Source of the DNA: JAEUIX01 sp964611125
GTDB lineage: Bacteria; Planctomycetota; Phycisphaerae; Phycisphaerales; UBA1924
Direction: 5' to 3'
Length of the DNA stretch: 64,000 bases
Assembly (NCBI GenBank): GCA_964611125.1
Contig: CAZSZO010000015.1
Span: 1-64,000 of the forward strand
A program made the position numbers and the translations under genes. Shown piece by piece: positions 34,107-43,701 of the stretch; the stretch's first letter is position 1; each line of letters opens with the position of its first letter. The notes under the pieces were generated by a model. That model had not been told where the DNA came from, did not search any database, and was given only the letters and a program-made list of their open reading frames with translations.

Positions 34107-35906
34107 TTAGCCGCGTCCGGCGCCGCCGCCGGGCTCCCCGCCCTCGCCCGTCTCGCCCCCATCCTGCTCCTCCGCCCCCGGGGCGTGCCCGTTCTCAGCG
34201 TCCGCCGGCGTTCCCGGCTCCGATTGCCCGTTCGGATCGGCCAGGAACTTGAGCACCTCACGGGCGTACTCGTTCTCAGGATCGAGCCCCAGCAGCCGCT
34301 GGGCCGCCTGCCCGGCTTCATCCTCGCGCCCGAGGCGCCCGAGCGACCGTATCCGGAGCTCGTGGAGCGCCGGCTCATCGTCGTCCTCTTCCAGCATCGT
34401 CTCGACCAGCTCAAGGGCTTCCTCGTCGCGATGCAGCGAGCCCAGCACCAGCACCGTCTGGTACTGCGCTGCGGCGTCCTCGGGATCGATCTCCAGCGCC
34501 CGCCCGTAGGCAGCCAGCGCATCGTCATGCCGGTCCAGGGCCGCCAGCGCCAGCCCCACCAGCCCGTGCGACCATCCCTCATCGGCGTAGCGCCCCACGA
34601 TGATGTGCGCTACCCGCAGGGCCTCCTCTTTCCGCTCGTTCTCGCGCAGGTGCTCGAACAGGTTCGACCACAGCCCGGCGTCCTCCCGGGCGCGGGCCCG
34701 GTCGCGGCCCAGAAGCTCCGGCAGGGCTCGCCCGAGCGGGTCCAGCCGGATCATCGCGTTCACGAGCGCCCACCGCCCATGCTCGTCGTCGGGGGCCCGG
34801 GTCAGCAGGTCCCGCGCGTGCCGCTCCGCCTCCGCCGGTCGATCGAGATCGAGCATCATCCGCGCGAGCGAGAACCGGGCCCAGTGATAGTCCGGATTGA
34901 CTTCAAGCGATTCCAGCAGCCGCCGCTCCGCCTCCTCCTCGCGCCCCAGCAGGTGCAGCTCGATGCCCATGCTCGAGTACGCCCGCGGGTCCTCGGGCTC
35001 GAGCTCCTGGTACACCACGAAGAGCTCGAGCGCCTCCTCGTGGCGGCCCAAGTCCGAGAGCACCCGCCCAAGCTCAAGGTTCGGGCAGCTGTGCCCGCTG
35101 TCGAGCTCCATGTGCTTGCGGTACGCCGTCTCGGACTCGACGTTGCGGTCCGCCGCCGCGAGCGCCGAGGCCAGGTTGTACCAGGGCAGCGGATGGTCCG
35201 GATCCACCGCCACCGCCTGCCGGCACGCTTCGATGGCGCCCTCGATGTCGCCATGCTGGCGGAGGGCGATGCCGTAGTTGTCCCACGCCGAGCAGTTCTC
35301 CGGCTCGGCGACCGTCGCCAGCCGCATGTGCTCGAGCGACGCCGCCTCCTCCCCCTGGTCGGCGCAGACCCTCGAAAGCAGGAACTGCAGCTCCGCGTCC
35401 TCGCCGTCCAGCTCCGCCGCGCGCCCCAGCGACGCCCGGGCCGCGACGAGATCGCCCGCCAGCCACTGGCACACGCCCAGCGTCCTGAGCACGTGCGCAT
35501 CGTCGGGGGCTTCCTGGGCCGCCAGGCGGAGCTGCCCCAGGCCGCCCTCCACATCGTTGCGCTGCGCCAGCGTCACCCCGAGGTTCGCCCGCGCGGGCCA
35601 CGCCTTGGGGGCCAGCGAGACGGCCCGCGTGAACTGGGCTGTCGCCTCCTCGATGTCGCCACGCTCGTGGGCGATCACGCCCGCGTTGTAGGCTTCGATG
35701 TACGCATCCTTCCCGGGAAGCGGCGCGACCTCGGCGTCGATCAGGTCGAACAGTCCATGATCAAGCGCCGCATGCCCCAGCCCGGCCGAGTCGCTCACGG
35801 CGGTGCAATGCCGCGGCCTGAACGGACGCCGCTTGGGAAGCTGCCCGTCGGGTGAGTTTGCTCGCACGGGGTCGGAGGGTGGGGGGGGTGGGGGGGGCGC
35901 CGTCAC
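34107..35906 (-). CDS. tetratricopeptide repeat protein
   Basis: 599 residues, GTG start at 35906. The N-terminus is a Pro run (TAPPPPPPPSDP) encoded by a C-run tract. From about residue 68 at least twelve TPR units follow (AYNAGVIAHERGDIEEATAQFTRAVSLAPK and similar), giving a long superhelix. The last 45 residues are Gly/Glu/Pro rich and disordered. No signal peptide or transmembrane helix is evident, so it is probably cytoplasmic and serves as a protein-binding scaffold. The downstream birA suggests only shared transcription. Confidence 0.85.
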   Translation of the reverse strand: MTAPPPPPPPSDPVRANSPDGQLPKRRPFRPRHCTAVSDSAGLGHAALDHGLFDLIDAEVAPLPGKDAYIEAYNAGVIAHERGDIEEATAQFTRAVSLAPKAWPARANLGVTLAQRNDVEGGLGQLRLAAQEAPDDAHVLRTLGVCQWLAGDLVAARASLGRAAELDGEDAELQFLLSRVCADQGEEAASLEHMRLATVAEPENCSAWDNYGIALRQHGDIEGAIEACRQAVAVDPDHPLPWYNLASALAAADRNVESETAYRKHMELDSGHSCPNLELGRVLSDLGRHEEALELFVVYQELEPEDPRAYSSMGIELHLLGREEEAERRLLESLEVNPDYHWARFSLARMMLDLDRPAEAERHARDLLTRAPDDEHGRWALVNAMIRLDPLGRALPELLGRDRARAREDAGLWSNLFEHLRENERKEEALRVAHIIVGRYADEGWSHGLVGLALAALDRHDDALAAYGRALEIDPEDAAAQYQTVLVLGSLHRDEEALELVETMLEEDDDEPALHELRIRSLGRLGREDEAGQAAQRLLGLDPENEYAREVLKFLADPNGQSEPGTPADAENGHAPGAEEQDGGETGEGGEPGGGAGRG

Positions 35907-36065
35907 TGCGAACGCTAGGCCGATCAGGTCCCTGTGCGAACCGGTTCAGCCAGCAGCCGCCAACGCGAAACCAGCGAACCCCGTTCAGGGTTCGCCGGTC
36001 GTGCCCGTCTTCGTGGGTGCTCATTCAATCAGCTTCGCCGCGGGCGCGACCAGCCGATGGACCAT

Positions 36066-37367
36066 TCACTGGGGCAGCCAGGCCCGCAGCATGTCTTCGG
36101 TGATCGTCATCGTCCGCCCCGGAACCACCAGGCGGTCCTTGCCCATCGCCGCCGGATCGATCGGATCGTTGAGGAAGTCAATCCGCAGCGTGCCCCCGGC
36201 GGTCCCGACGTTCGAGATCTCGACCCACTCCACGCCCAGCCCGGGCGCGTAGCTGATGCGGACCGCTGAGGCTTGACCATCGGCCGGGGCCTCGCCGTTC
36301 TCCGCCAGGGTGTGCAGGATCAGAACGTACCGCCCGTCGGCCTGGGGCTGCAGCTCCGACCCTTGGGCCCCGTCGCGGAGCAGCCGGCCGACCTCCTCAA
36401 GCTCCTGCTGGCTCGCCTGTCCGGTAAGCAGACGACGCAGTGCGGGCGGCGCTTCCGCGCCTTCGTGCCGCACCTGCATGCCGCCGAACTGAATTTCGAT
36501 CGGGGGAGCGTCGTCGCCTCCGCCCTCCGCGGCGACCACCGCCACACCAGCGTCCGCAGCGTCGTCGGCGTCGGCCTGCAGCTCCAGTTGCCGGAGCAGC
36601 CGCCCCGGCGCCCCGGCCCCGAAGTCGACGATCAGCCCGCTCCGCATGAAGTTGGCCAGCATCGCCGCCGTCGGGTTGCCCTCAACCAGCTCCGCCGGAA
36701 TCTCGTTGGAGTTAACGAAGAGCCAGCTCGAAGCTTCCGCCAGGGCGCCCTCGACGTGCAGGGTCAGCCCCGGGACCGGCGCCTGTTGGCCGAGCCGGAC
36801 GTCGAGGTTGGCGAACGCCGCTTCGATCGCGGGTTCGATGTTCTGGTTGCCGTCCAGGATCGACTCAATGTTCAGCGGCCGCTGGAAACGCACCGCGACC
36901 TGTCCTTCCACCGTGCTGCCGTCGGCTTCGATGCCCGTCAGCGTGACGCGCACCCCGCCCACGCTCGACCGCCGCAAGCTGTCGAGGATCGTCGCGGCGT
37001 TCACCTGGCTGCTGCGTCCGGTCGTCAAGAGAATCGCCGAGCCCGCCGCGAGCACCGCCGCGGCGCCCGACAGCGCCGCCAGCCAGCGCCGCCGACGGGG
37101 GAGCCGCCGAGCCATCGGCGCGGCCTCGCGCCGCCCGGGGTTGGGGTAAGCCCCGCCTGAGGTCGACTTCCACCCGGAGATCCGGTCGGCGCCGGGTTCC
37201 TCCGCGAGTGTCAGCAGGCCGCCGAGCGCCTTCAGATTGGCATGCAGGTGCTCGTCCTGCGGGTGGGGGTTCGCCGGGTCGATCGACGCGGGGTGAGCGG
37301 GGACTTGAGCAGCGCCGGGCTGGTCTTGGCCGGGCTGAAGCGGTCGTGTATCGATGTGGCTGTTCAT
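36066..37367 (-). CDS. membrane-anchored protein downstream of sigma factor
   Basis: 433 residues; the ATG at 37367 has GGAG 7 bases upstream, so the upstream open frame to 37448 is dropped. The first 90 residues are polar and Pro/His rich, then RRRRWLAALSGAAAVLAAGSAILL is a transmembrane segment. The C-terminal two thirds lie outside and form an uncharacterised domain with NAATILDSLRRSSVGGVRVTLTGIE at its start. The position directly after an ECF-type sigma gene and the single-helix topology (short cytoplasmic part, large outer domain) fit a membrane-bound anti-sigma or sigma-linked sensor. No recognisable zinc anti-sigma motif is present, so this is inference. Confidence 0.7.
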   Translation of the reverse strand: MNSHIDTRPLQPGQDQPGAAQVPAHPASIDPANPHPQDEHLHANLKALGGLLTLAEEPGADRISGWKSTSGGAYPNPGRREAAPMARRLPRRRRWLAALSGAAAVLAAGSAILLTTGRSSQVNAATILDSLRRSSVGGVRVTLTGIEADGSTVEGQVAVRFQRPLNIESILDGNQNIEPAIEAAFANLDVRLGQQAPVPGLTLHVEGALAEASSWLFVNSNEIPAELVEGNPTAAMLANFMRSGLIVDFGAGAPGRLLRQLELQADADDAADAGVAVVAAEGGGDDAPPIEIQFGGMQVRHEGAEAPPALRRLLTGQASQQELEEVGRLLRDGAQGSELQPQADGRYVLILHTLAENGEAPADGQASAVRISYAPGLGVEWVEISNVGTAGGTLRIDFLNDPIDPAAMGKDRLVVPGRTMTITEDMLRAWLPQ

Positions 37368-37574
37368 GGGAGTGCTCCGAGTGTCAGGCGGCCATTGGGC
37401 CTTCGTACCTTGGGTGCGGATTGATGGGAACGCAGATGGGTTGTGCAAAGCAGACTGCGAATCAAACGAGCTCGTCCGATCGAACCGACTCGAGCACCCG
37501 CGCCGTCGCGCGGGTGAGATGTTCAGAGAGTGGGCCGGGGGTGGTGGGGGGTGGTGGGGTGGATGGTGGGTGGG

Positions 37575-38287
37575 CTAGGCGGGGCCTGTGTCCGCCCGGC
37601 GGGCGATCAGCATCTCGCGAAGCCCCTGCCTGGCGCGGTAGAGCCGACCTTCCACCGCCCGCTCGCTTACGCCAAGGCGCCCGGCCAGCGTCGCCAGCGG
37701 CCGCCCGCCGAAGTAGTGGTCGATCAGCAGGTCCTGCTGGTCGCTCGCCAGCTCGGTCAGCGCCAGCAGCAGTTGATCACGGGCCTCGTCGCGGGTGAGC
37801 TGGTCGAGCGCCGGCGCCGGCTGCACCAGCAGCTCCGCGAGTTCCGCCGCCAGCGCGGGGTTGGCCCGCGCTCCGGCTCGCCCGGTCGTCCGCCAGTGTG
37901 TCGCGATCAGGTTCCGCGCGACGCCGCGAAGCCAGGTGTCCAGCTCGTGCTCCGGCACCTCGTGGCCGCCGCCAGCGCCGCGAGCCAGACCTGCTGCATG
38001 ATGTCGTCGACCGGCCCGCCCCCGGCCCGCACCGCGACGAACCGCGCCAGCGACCGGGCCGAGTGGTCAAACGCCCGCTCGATCCGCTGGCGGGCGCTCC
38101 CGCTCAGCGGTGCAGCGGCCGATCCGCCGCCGGGCTCGTGGGCCCCGTGCCGCCGGGCTCCGTCGGCGGCGGGCGCCACGCCCGATAAGGCCAGTCCGGC
38201 CCCGGCGGGCCCCGCGTCCTTGGCTTGCCGGGGCGCCTCACGCACCAGGCTGGAATCGTTGAGCGGGATTGAGCTGGCGGCGTTCAT
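37575..38287 (-). pseudogene. ECF-type RNA polymerase sigma factor, frameshifted
   Basis: Two overlapping frames together spell one sigma factor. The first, from the ATG at 38287 (AGAGGA upstream), gives region 2 start: ARFVAVRAGGGPVDDIMQQVWLAAL. The second frame gives EVPEHELDTWLRGVARNLIATHWR (end of region 2) and region 4: RDQLLLALTELASDQQDLLIDHYFGG, then GVSERAVEGRLYRARQGLR. Joining them needs a -1 shift between about 37962 and 37978, in a GGC/GCG tandem stretch on the coding strand. The gene is either broken, mis-sequenced or shifted on purpose. Everything else looks intact, and both halves are conserved. A short product could also start at the GTG at 37958 but would lack most of region 2. 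It precedes the membrane protein at 36066-37367. Confidence 0.75.
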
Positions 38288-38418
38288 GGTGGGGTCCTCT
38301 TCGAGAGCAGACACCACCAGAATCGCTCACGCCCGCGCGACCCCACGCGATTTTCTTTTCCAACGCTCGCTCTCCGAGCAGCACCCGAACGGGCTGGTCG
38401 CCCCGCGCCTCGGGGTGG

Positions 38419-39897
38419 TTACTTCAGCTCGCGGATCTTCACGTTGCGGAACGAGACCTCGTCCCCGTGGTCCTGCAGCGCGATCCGTCCCTTGGCCCGC
38501 TTGGCATAGTCCGGCATACCCGGCCACTTGCTGGCCCCGTGCGCGGCCTTGAACTCCTCGCTCCACAGCACCGTTTCCACCACCTTGAAGCCGTTCAGCC
38601 AGTGCTCGATGCGGTCGCCCTTGGCCACCACCTTGGCGGTGTTCCACTCACCGGCCGGGCGCGAGACATCGAACGCGCACGCATAGATGTCATACAGCGT
38701 TCCCGCCCGGGTCTTGGGCTTCTTGCCATCGGCGTGGTTGGCGTCGTCGAGAATCTGCATCTCCGGCCCGGTCTCCCACGGGTAGGTCTTGTCCTCGGCG
38801 CAGCGGTACATCACCCCGCTGTTGCCGCCCTTCTCCACCCGCCAGTCGCACTGAAACTCAAAGTCGCTGAACTCCTCCGTCGTGCAGAGGTCGCCGCCGC
38901 CGCCCTGCCGGGCGTGCGTCAGCGTCCCATCCTTCACGATCCAGCCCTTTTGCGGAAACGCCGGCTGCTTGAAGCCCTTCCAGTTGCCGGTCGTCTTCCC
39001 GTCAAAGAGCAGCCGCCACCCCGCCGCCTTCTCGCCCTCGGTGAGCTCGTTGTGCTTGCGCACATCGCCCCAGGTCGCCGGCAACGTCACCTCGCCCGTC
39101 GCCGCCCATTCACCCGCCCGCGTGATCATCGCCCGGAACGCCGGGTTGATGATCGAGACCTTGGTCTCCTCAGCATCCTTCCACACGTGCCCCAGCGGCG
39201 TCGCGAACACCCGCCCCTTGCCGAACTCAAGCGTGATCGCCATCGGCTCGTTCTCGCCGGTCCCGCCGATCTCCCTGGCGTCAAAGGCCTGGGCCAGCAG
39301 CCGGTAGTTCGCCTTCTGGGTGTTGGTGAGCTTGTGGTACAGCTCATCAGTGGTCGCAAAGTCGCTCAGCCCGCTCGTCACCGGATGCTGCTTGTCGGTC
39401 ACCTTCACCGTGAACTCATGGAACTTCCCGTGCCCCGCCCCCTCCCGCCACATGAGTCCCAGCATCTGCTCATACTCAGCCCATCCCTTGAAGGCGTTGT
39501 TGGCCGAGTGGATCGCCAGCACCCCCGCGCCCCCGCGCACCGCCGCCACGAAGTTCTTCTCCGCCGCGCCGCCCGGCTCGCTCCAGCGCTTGGGCCCGGA
39601 GTAGTCGTTGTAGTCAAGCACGAAAAGCTGATACGACGAGATCGCCGCCGCGTCGGCCAGGGTCTTGTCAGGCGTATCGGTGACGTCCACCACGAACCGG
39701 CCCGTCGCCTCGAGCGTGTCTTTGTGCAGGCGGCTGGTGTACGCCCAGTTGTGGTTGTTGTACCCCGTGATCAGCAGCGTCTTGATCGGCGCCCCCGCAG
39801 CTTCGCCGCGCGGCGCCGGCGTCTCGCCCGCCTGCGACTTCGCCACGATCATCATGCACGTCAAACCAGCCAGGACGACCATGGATGCGGTGTTCAT
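38419..39897 (-). CDS. ThuA-like / DUF1080 (3-keto-disaccharide hydrolase) fusion, exported
   Basis: 492 residues. A signal peptide (MNTASMVVLAGLTCMMIVAKSQA) is followed by a ThuA-type domain (about 37-265: IKTLLITGYNNHNW, VLAIHSANNAFKGW, PLGHVWKD). A DUF1080 beta-sandwich follows (about 285-492: GWRLLFDGKTTGNWKGF, WRVEKGGNSGVMYRC, GPEMQILDDANHADG, ISF-type ending SFRNVKIRELK). Both domains are abundant in planctomycetes. DUF1080 is now linked to 3-keto-glucoside hydrolysis and ThuA to trehalose/3-keto-trehalose utilisation, so a role in 3-keto-disaccharide breakdown outside the cytoplasm is reasonable. The sugar isomerase at 40713-41702 may act on related sugars. Confidence 0.88.
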   Translation of the reverse strand: MNTASMVVLAGLTCMMIVAKSQAGETPAPRGEAAGAPIKTLLITGYNNHNWAYTSRLHKDTLEATGRFVVDVTDTPDKTLADAAAISSYQLFVLDYNDYSGPKRWSEPGGAAEKNFVAAVRGGAGVLAIHSANNAFKGWAEYEQMLGLMWREGAGHGKFHEFTVKVTDKQHPVTSGLSDFATTDELYHKLTNTQKANYRLLAQAFDAREIGGTGENEPMAITLEFGKGRVFATPLGHVWKDAEETKVSIINPAFRAMITRAGEWAATGEVTLPATWGDVRKHNELTEGEKAAGWRLLFDGKTTGNWKGFKQPAFPQKGWIVKDGTLTHARQGGGGDLCTTEEFSDFEFQCDWRVEKGGNSGVMYRCAEDKTYPWETGPEMQILDDANHADGKKPKTRAGTLYDIYACAFDVSRPAGEWNTAKVVAKGDRIEHWLNGFKVVETVLWSEEFKAAHGASKWPGMPDYAKRAKGRIALQDHGDEVSFRNVKIRELK

Positions 39898-39925
39898 GGC
39901 CTCATGCTAGCCGAAACCAGCCGGT

Positions 39926-40627
39926 TCAGGCCGGCGGGGCCGGCGGGGGCGGGGAGGTCGGGGGGGTCGGGGCGCCGTCCGCGCCGCGCACCGCGCCCGG
40001 CCCGTCCACAGCCCCAGGCCCGCGTCCCTCCCATTCTCGCCCGCACTCCGGACAAGGCCACCCCCGCGGCGTCCCCGTCAGGTCATACCCGCACCCCAGG
40101 CAGGTCCCCCGCCCGGGCGACGGGCACGCCCGGGCCCAGGCCGCCAGCCCCAGCCCCGCCGGCAACAGCCACGCCGCCGCGGTCGCAACGTGGATCACCA
40201 GCGACCCCTCCGGCCGGGCGTCGTCCACCCACGGGCTCGCCGACCTGCCCGCGAGCAGCCCGATTGAGACGTTCGCCGCTGTGGCCAGAATCGCTCCCGC
40301 TCCGAAAAGCACCGCCGGCGCCGGCGAGCGAAGCTGGCGCGCCGTCCACAGGCCCACCGCCGCCGCCGGAACCACCACGACCGTCGTGATCGCCGCGGCC
40401 GCCCCGGTGAACGACCCCAGCGGGGGCGTCAGAAACACCAGCAGGAGATAAAGCGGGTAGAGCACCGACAGCATGAACGGAACGTGCACCACCTGTCTGG
40501 CCTGGCGCGGGTCGCTCAGCCGCCAGCGCCGCTGGGCCGCCCGCACCAGGCACAGCGCCTGGGCCAGCCCGATCAGCACCGCCGTGGCCCCCGGGATCAC
40601 CCACCCCGCCAGATCGATTCCGTGCAT
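39926..40627 (-). CDS. membrane protein with C-terminal zinc ribbon
   Basis: 233 residues from the ATG at 40627; the open frame upstream to 40840 is Arg/Gly-rich and overlaps the sugar isomerase end in a different frame. Five hydrophobic segments (for example GWVIPGATAVLIGLAQALCLV and LGAAITT-type helices) are followed by a ribbon CLGCGYDLTGTPRGWPCPEC and a Gly/Pro-rich tail. The CGYDLTG...CPECG signature is a planctomycete hallmark. It lies 28 bases before the ThuA-DUF1080 gene on the same strand. The function is not known. Confidence 0.65.
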   Translation of the reverse strand: MHGIDLAGWVIPGATAVLIGLAQALCLVRAAQRRWRLSDPRQARQVVHVPFMLSVLYPLYLLLVFLTPPLGSFTGAAAAITTVVVVPAAAVGLWTARQLRSPAPAVLFGAGAILATAANVSIGLLAGRSASPWVDDARPEGSLVIHVATAAAWLLPAGLGLAAWARACPSPGRGTCLGCGYDLTGTPRGWPCPECGREWEGRGPGAVDGPGAVRGADGAPTPPTSPPPPAPPA

Positions 40628-40712
40628 CCGCTCGATCCCCCCCCGGCCCCCCCCGCCCCGCCGCCCCCCGGCCCTGGGCCGGTTGGTCCGCAGTTCGAGC
40701 CGCTCGCCTCGC

Positions 40713-41702
40713 TCAGGCCCTCGCCATCTCGGTCCGGATCTTCTCAAGCAACGCCTTGGTCGCGCGGATCCCATCCGGCTCGGAGAGCTTCTTCCCCTCG
40801 TACTCGATCCCCAGCCGCCCGCGATACCCCGCGTCCACAACGATCTTCATCAGCTTGCGGTAGTCGAACGGGCCGTGGTCGCCGGTCGCGGGGTCAAAGT
40901 CCCACGACTTGGCGCTCACCGCCTTGGCATACGGCATCATCTCCGTCACGCCCTTGTACCGGTCGTACTCGGTGAAGTTCCCGAAGTCCGGCAGCGTGCC
41001 CACCCGCGGGTGCGCCGTGAGCTTCATCACGCCCACCAGCCAGTCGCCGTGCGACGAGAGCCCGCCGTGGTTCTCGACGATCACGTTGATCCCCATCGGG
41101 TCGGCCGCCTCGCACAACTGGCGGAGCCCGTCGGCCGCGAGCTTCTGCTGCTCCTCGAACGAGCCCGAACTCTGCGCGTTCACGCGGATGCTGTGGCACC
41201 CCAGCTGAGCCGCGGCCTCGACCCACTTGCGGTGGTTCTCGACCGTCTTCTTCCGGGCCGCCTCCGCAGGGTCGCCGATCGCCCCTTCCCCGTCGCACAT
41301 GATGAGCACGCTGGTCACGCCGAGGTCGGCGCACCGCTTCTTGAGTTCGCCCACGTAGGCCGAGTCGCCCTTCTTCTCGAAGAACACGTTGACGTACTCC
41401 ACCGCATCGATCCCGTAGTCCTGCTTGGCGGCCTTGGGGAAGTCCAGGTGCGCGAGCTTCTTCTCAAAGAGCGCGTTGTGCAGCGACCACTGCGCCAGCG
41501 AGATCGTAAATAGCGGCTTGGCGCCATCCGCCTTGGCCTTGTCCGGCTTCGGCTGAGCGCCGGCGGCGGGCCGTTCCGCGGCGCGGCTCAGGGTTGATCC
41601 CCCCGCCAGCGCCGCGCCCGCCGCCGCCGCGGCGAGCAGGAACTCGCGCCGCGAGGGCTTCGCCCAGGGGACCGACTCAGCCTGATGGTTCTGACCGCTC
41701 AT
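40713..41702 (-). CDS. sugar phosphate isomerase/epimerase-like TIM barrel, Tat signal
   Basis: 329 residues. The ATG at 41702 is 4 bases after the upstream stop, so translation is probably coupled; an in-frame ATG at 41729 is an alternative. A Tat signal (PSRREFLLAAAAAGAAL) precedes a xylose-isomerase-like TIM barrel (AP endonuclease 2 family): ISLAQWSLHNALFEKKLAHLDF, GIDAVEYVNVFFEKKG, INVIVENHGGLSSHGDWL, TLPDFGNF and GRLGIEYEG. The Glu in VENHGG, Asp in LPDFGNF, His in the barrel and Glu in GIEYEG are candidate metal ligands. Such exported barrels are common in planctomycetes and are thought to act on 3-keto or other modified sugars. The substrate is unknown. Confidence 0.82.
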   Translation of the reverse strand: MSGQNHQAESVPWAKPSRREFLLAAAAAGAALAGGSTLSRAAERPAAGAQPKPDKAKADGAKPLFTISLAQWSLHNALFEKKLAHLDFPKAAKQDYGIDAVEYVNVFFEKKGDSAYVGELKKRCADLGVTSVLIMCDGEGAIGDPAEAARKKTVENHRKWVEAAAQLGCHSIRVNAQSSGSFEEQQKLAADGLRQLCEAADPMGINVIVENHGGLSSHGDWLVGVMKLTAHPRVGTLPDFGNFTEYDRYKGVTEMMPYAKAVSAKSWDFDPATGDHGPFDYRKLMKIVVDAGYRGRLGIEYEGKKLSEPDGIRATKALLEKIRTEMARA

Positions 41703-41706
41703 GGTT

Positions 41707-43656
41707 CTAGCCCTTTTTGACATACTCAATCGACGCGACCGTCAGATCGTCGGCGAGCGCCTCGCTCCCCGCGTGCCGCTGCACCGCCTTGACGATCATG
41801 TGCACATCCTGATCGGCGTTCTCCGCCAGGGCCAGGGTCGAGAGGATCCGCGACAGGCCGAAGGCGCTGTCAGCCTCACTCGCCCCCGACCGCCTGGCCC
41901 CCGCCGGCGCCGCCGAGGGCTGCTCCACCACGCCGTCGCTGTACAGCACCACCCGGGCCCCCGGCCGCAGCACCAGGCTGTCGGAGGCGTACACCGCCTC
42001 TTCCAGCACCCGCAGCGGCATCCCCTTGGCCCGCGGATCGACCTCGCCCGGCGCCTCCCCCGGCTGCCGAATCAGGCAGTAGCCGTGCCCGGCGTCGCAG
42101 AACCGCAGCACGCCCGTGGTGACGTCCAGGACGCCGACCCACAGGGAGACGAACTTGCCCTCGGGCGCGTGCGACATCAGGTGCTGGTTCACCTCGTGCA
42201 CCGCCATCGCCGGGTCCTCGTGCCAGCGCAGGGCCGCGTTCAGATAGGACTGCGTCGTCGCCATCAAGATCGCCGCGGGGACGCCCTTCCCGGCCACATC
42301 GCCGATGAAGAACGCCACCCGGCGCGCATCCAGCCGGATGATGTCGAACAGGTCGCCGGCGACGAAGCGGCCCGGCCGCAGCTCCATCGCGTACGCCACC
42401 TCCCCCAGGTTCCCCGCCGGCGAGGGCAGGATCTGCCGCTGGATCTGCATCGCCGCTTCCATCTGCTCCGCCAGCCGCAGCCGCTCTACCACCAGGCGCG
42501 TCCGCTGCATGTTGGCGATCGAGAGCGAGCTCATCTCCGCAATCGCCTGGCAGAACGCACCCGCATCCTCGTGCACCGGCCGCTCCTCGCGCCGCGCATC
42601 GAGGTAGAAGCACAGCGCCACAGCGCCATCAAGAAAGACCGGCGCCGCCATCGCCGTCGTCAGCCCCGCGCTCATGATGCTCATCGCCGGCTGCGCCAGC
42701 TCGTCAAACCGCAGCTGCACCGTCTGCCCCGCGCACGCCGCCGCCACCAGCGACCGGCTGAACTGGAACGTCGGCGAAGCCCCGCTCGCCGCCCGCTGCG
42801 CCAGCACTTCCAGCGTCCCCACCCCTCCACCGCCCACCGCGCCAGCCCCACCACCCCCACCCCCACCCCCACCCCCAGCCCCCGCCGCCGGCCGGATGAT
42901 CGCCACCCGGGGGTAGCCCGTGCCCTCCATCAGAGCCTCAACCAGACACTCGGCCAGTTGCCGCTCATCCACCGCCGTCTGGATCAGCTTGGCGCACTGG
43001 ATCAGCAGCTCCAGCCGGCGCCGATCGATCGCGCTGCGGTCCAGCTGCGTCACCGTCACCAGTTGACCCGCCGCGGGCCGGTCGTCAATGGTGGTCATTC
43101 CCAGCGCCGCCCCGTCGGTCCGGTGCACCCGGAAGACCCACGGCCCCAGGCGGATGCTGTCCCCCGGGCGGATCGGGTGCGGCGCGTTGTGGGCCAGTTG
43201 CGTGTTGTTGACGAACGTCCCGTGCCGGCTCCCGACATCGGTGATGTGCCAGACTACACCACCGCCGCCGCTCGCGTTGACCCCGCCCCCCCCCGCCCCC
43301 ATCCCGCTCACGCTCGAAAACGTGCAGTGCTTCCGCGAAACCGTCTTCTCCGATTCGGGGAGCTGCACATCGCACTCCGGCAGCCGCCCCAGCGTGACCG
43401 TCTCGCCCGGCCTGAGCTCAATCGGGCTCAGCGGCGGGCCCAACACCGTCTCGAGCAGCAGCGTGCCCCCGCCTGCCTGGGCCTGCCCGTACACCAGCCC
43501 GCTTGACTCCGGCCTCGCCGCCGGCTTGCCCGCGATCACGCCAGCCGACAGCGCCACCGGCCCGCCATCGGCGGGCGTCTGCAGGTTTCGATGGGGGCCC
43601 GCTGGAATCACCGCTCCATGATACCGGAACTGGCCTCCCGGCGGTTCGCCGTTCAC
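41707..43656 (-). CDS. FHA-GAF-PP2C (SpoIIE/RsbU-like) phosphatase
   Basis: 649 residues. Domains in order: an FHA domain (about 85-175: VTLGRLPECDVQLPESEKTVSRKHC, ITDVGSRHGTFVNN) that binds phosphothreonine; a GAF domain (about 215-395); a short signalling helix with LAEQMEAAMQIQRQILPS; and a SpoIIE-type PP2C domain (about 410-649: GRFVAGDLFDIIRLD, FFIGDVAGKGVPAAILMA, CDAGHGYCLI, LYSDGVVEQ, ADDLTVASIEY). It would read phospho-signals and dephosphorylate a partner, probably an anti-sigma antagonist. Two Gly runs, from G/C microsatellite DNA near 42838-42880 and 43259-43305, interrupt the FHA and GAF domains. The GTG start at 43656 is uncertain. It is coupled to the isomerase gene downstream. 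Confidence 0.88.
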   Translation of the reverse strand: MNGEPPGGQFRYHGAVIPAGPHRNLQTPADGGPVALSAGVIAGKPAARPESSGLVYGQAQAGGGTLLLETVLGPPLSPIELRPGETVTLGRLPECDVQLPESEKTVSRKHCTFSSVSGMGAGGGGVNASGGGGVVWHITDVGSRHGTFVNNTQLAHNAPHPIRPGDSIRLGPWVFRVHRTDGAALGMTTIDDRPAAGQLVTVTQLDRSAIDRRRLELLIQCAKLIQTAVDERQLAECLVEALMEGTGYPRVAIIRPAAGAGGGGGGGGGGAGAVGGGGVGTLEVLAQRAASGASPTFQFSRSLVAAACAGQTVQLRFDELAQPAMSIMSAGLTTAMAAPVFLDGAVALCFYLDARREERPVHEDAGAFCQAIAEMSSLSIANMQRTRLVVERLRLAEQMEAAMQIQRQILPSPAGNLGEVAYAMELRPGRFVAGDLFDIIRLDARRVAFFIGDVAGKGVPAAILMATTQSYLNAALRWHEDPAMAVHEVNQHLMSHAPEGKFVSLWVGVLDVTTGVLRFCDAGHGYCLIRQPGEAPGEVDPRAKGMPLRVLEEAVYASDSLVLRPGARVVLYSDGVVEQPSAAPAGARRSGASEADSAFGLSRILSTLALAENADQDVHMIVKAVQRHAGSEALADDLTVASIEYVKKG

Positions 43657-43701
43657 CTCCCTCGAACCGGAATCCGCCCCCCGCGCCCCTCCGCCGCCGG
43701 A

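Noticed and set aside
37958..38317. Treating the two sigma halves as separate genes
   Set aside because: They overlap by the conserved core of region 2 and together make one normal ECF factor; a frameshift is simpler.
38330..38420. Terminator after the ThuA-DUF1080 gene
   Set aside because: Several short GC stems exist on the minus strand, but none is followed by a U-tract.
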